This document shows, piece after piece, positions 63,434 through 64,000 of a DNA stretch of 64,000 bases. Below the pieces are notes generated by a model. That model ran no database searches. It was not told the DNA's origin and saw only the letters and a list, made by a program, of their open reading frames with translations. The position numbers and the translations under genes were made by a program. The stretch comes from Cranoglanis bouderius. Its lineage: Eukaryota > Chordata > Actinopteri > Siluriformes > Cranoglanididae. The stretch is from contig CM042554.1 in assembly GCA_023630585.1 (NCBI GenBank), positions 2,068,695 through 2,132,694 of the forward strand. The letters are read 5' to 3'. How positions within the stretch are numbered: position 1 is the first letter of the stretch; every line of letters starts with the position of its first letter.

Positions 63434-64000
63434 TTTCCAGCTCTGTTTCCAACCAAGTTTTTGAATCTGTTTATGGTTCTGGGTCTAACCTAATTCTCTG
63501 TCCAGTCTCTAAGTCTGTCTCGAAGTCTGTTTCCAAACCTTTCTCTAAGTTTGTTTCCAAGCCTGTCTCTGATTCCATCCCTGTTTCCACTCTAATTTCC
63601 AGTTCACGTTCCAGTCCAGTTCTCTTTCCAGTTCCATATCCAATTCTCTGTCTCATCCTCTGTCCAGTTCTGTGTCCTATTTTCTGTCCCATTCCCCAGT
63701 CTGTTTCCCAGTCTGTCTCTGAGCCTGTCCCTAATCCAGGTGCTGAATCTGAATCCAGTCCTGGTTCCAGTCCGGGTTCCAGACAAAGCGCCAGGTCACG
63801 CGCAGCTCCGCGACCCAGGCCAAGCATCAGGTCACGCGCAGCCCCGCGACCCAGGCCAAGCATCAGGTCACGCGTAGCTCCGCGACCCAGGCCAAACACC
63901 AGGTCACGCGCAGCTCTGAGATCCAGGCCAAGCATTGGTTGAAGCACCCGTCCAAGTTCTCGTCCAAGTTCTCGTCCAAGTTCTCGTCCACAACGCGACA
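63434..64000 (+). mobile_element. 3' internal region of the zinc-finger LTR element, runs off the window
   Basis: Non-continuous Ser/Pro-type repeats, then a 36-bp tandem repeat (AGGTCACGCGCAGCTCCGCG type, four copies at about 63792-63935), then GTCCAAGTTCTCGTCC units at the edge. These last units correspond to the reverse complement of about 583-625 in the left copy. In that copy about 130 bp remain before the purine tract and LTR, so the element should end about 1 kb beyond the window. Confidence 0.7.

Overview
The window looks like nuclear DNA of a ray-finned (teleost) fish. The reasons are split vertebrate genes with GT/AG introns, long CA/TG, TA and ATCT microsatellites, and a dense load of Tc1/mariner transposons together with Gypsy-like LTR, DIRS-like and non-LTR retroelements, a mix typical of teleosts. 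The species cannot be named from this sequence. No bacterial-type gene, operon or CRISPR array is present.

Two host genes are supported, in convergent orientation. On the + strand, eight exons between 3564 and 33903 encode the last 272 residues of an ADAP1 (centaurin-alpha-1) orthologue: the end of the ArfGAP domain, two PH domains and the normal stop. The first part of the gene, with the ArfGAP zinc finger, lies left of the window. On the - strand, two exons (59983-60059 and 41565-41667) encode the C-terminal 59 residues of a RAB26-like small GTPase, ending in a CC prenylation motif. They are separated by an 18.3 kb intron packed with transposons, and the rest of that gene lies right of the window.

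Most other recognisable sequence is mobile. 12.2-18.9 kb is a Tc1 pile-up with nested insertions. It includes two elements with uninterrupted transposases: one with DD35E spacing (15498-17034) and one with DD34E spacing (17377-18890). Further decayed Tc1 copies sit at 21.7-23.3, 24.3-25.2, 27.7-28.3, 31.7-33.2, 39.3-41.2, 43.6-47.5 and 60.1-60.5 kb. One small non-autonomous Tc1-type family occurs three times, plus once as a fragment. 47.8-51.3 kb is a decayed DIRS-like (tyrosine-recombinase) retrotransposon. 54.9-59.6 kb holds two decayed non-LTR retrotransposons. 25.8-26.3 kb resembles a retroviral integrase remnant. A 1.4 kb long repeat occurs as an inverted pair at 42.0-43.4 and 52.8-54.5 kb.

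The most unusual feature lies at the window edges: two copies of one LTR retroelement family in opposite orientations. The right copy (60538 to beyond 64000) has an 802 bp LTR (TGTTA...TAACA). After it comes a gag-like reading frame fused in frame to a zinc finger whose Cys/His spacing exactly matches, as I recall it, the N-terminal C6H2 finger of methionine aminopeptidase 1. The frame then runs through 78 bp (26-residue) and 24 bp (8-residue) coding tandem repeats. No reverse transcriptase is visible before the window ends. The left copy (about 1-1839, - strand) is a deletion derivative that shows the family's 3' end and polypurine tract. This looks like a non-autonomous LTR element that captured a host zinc finger.
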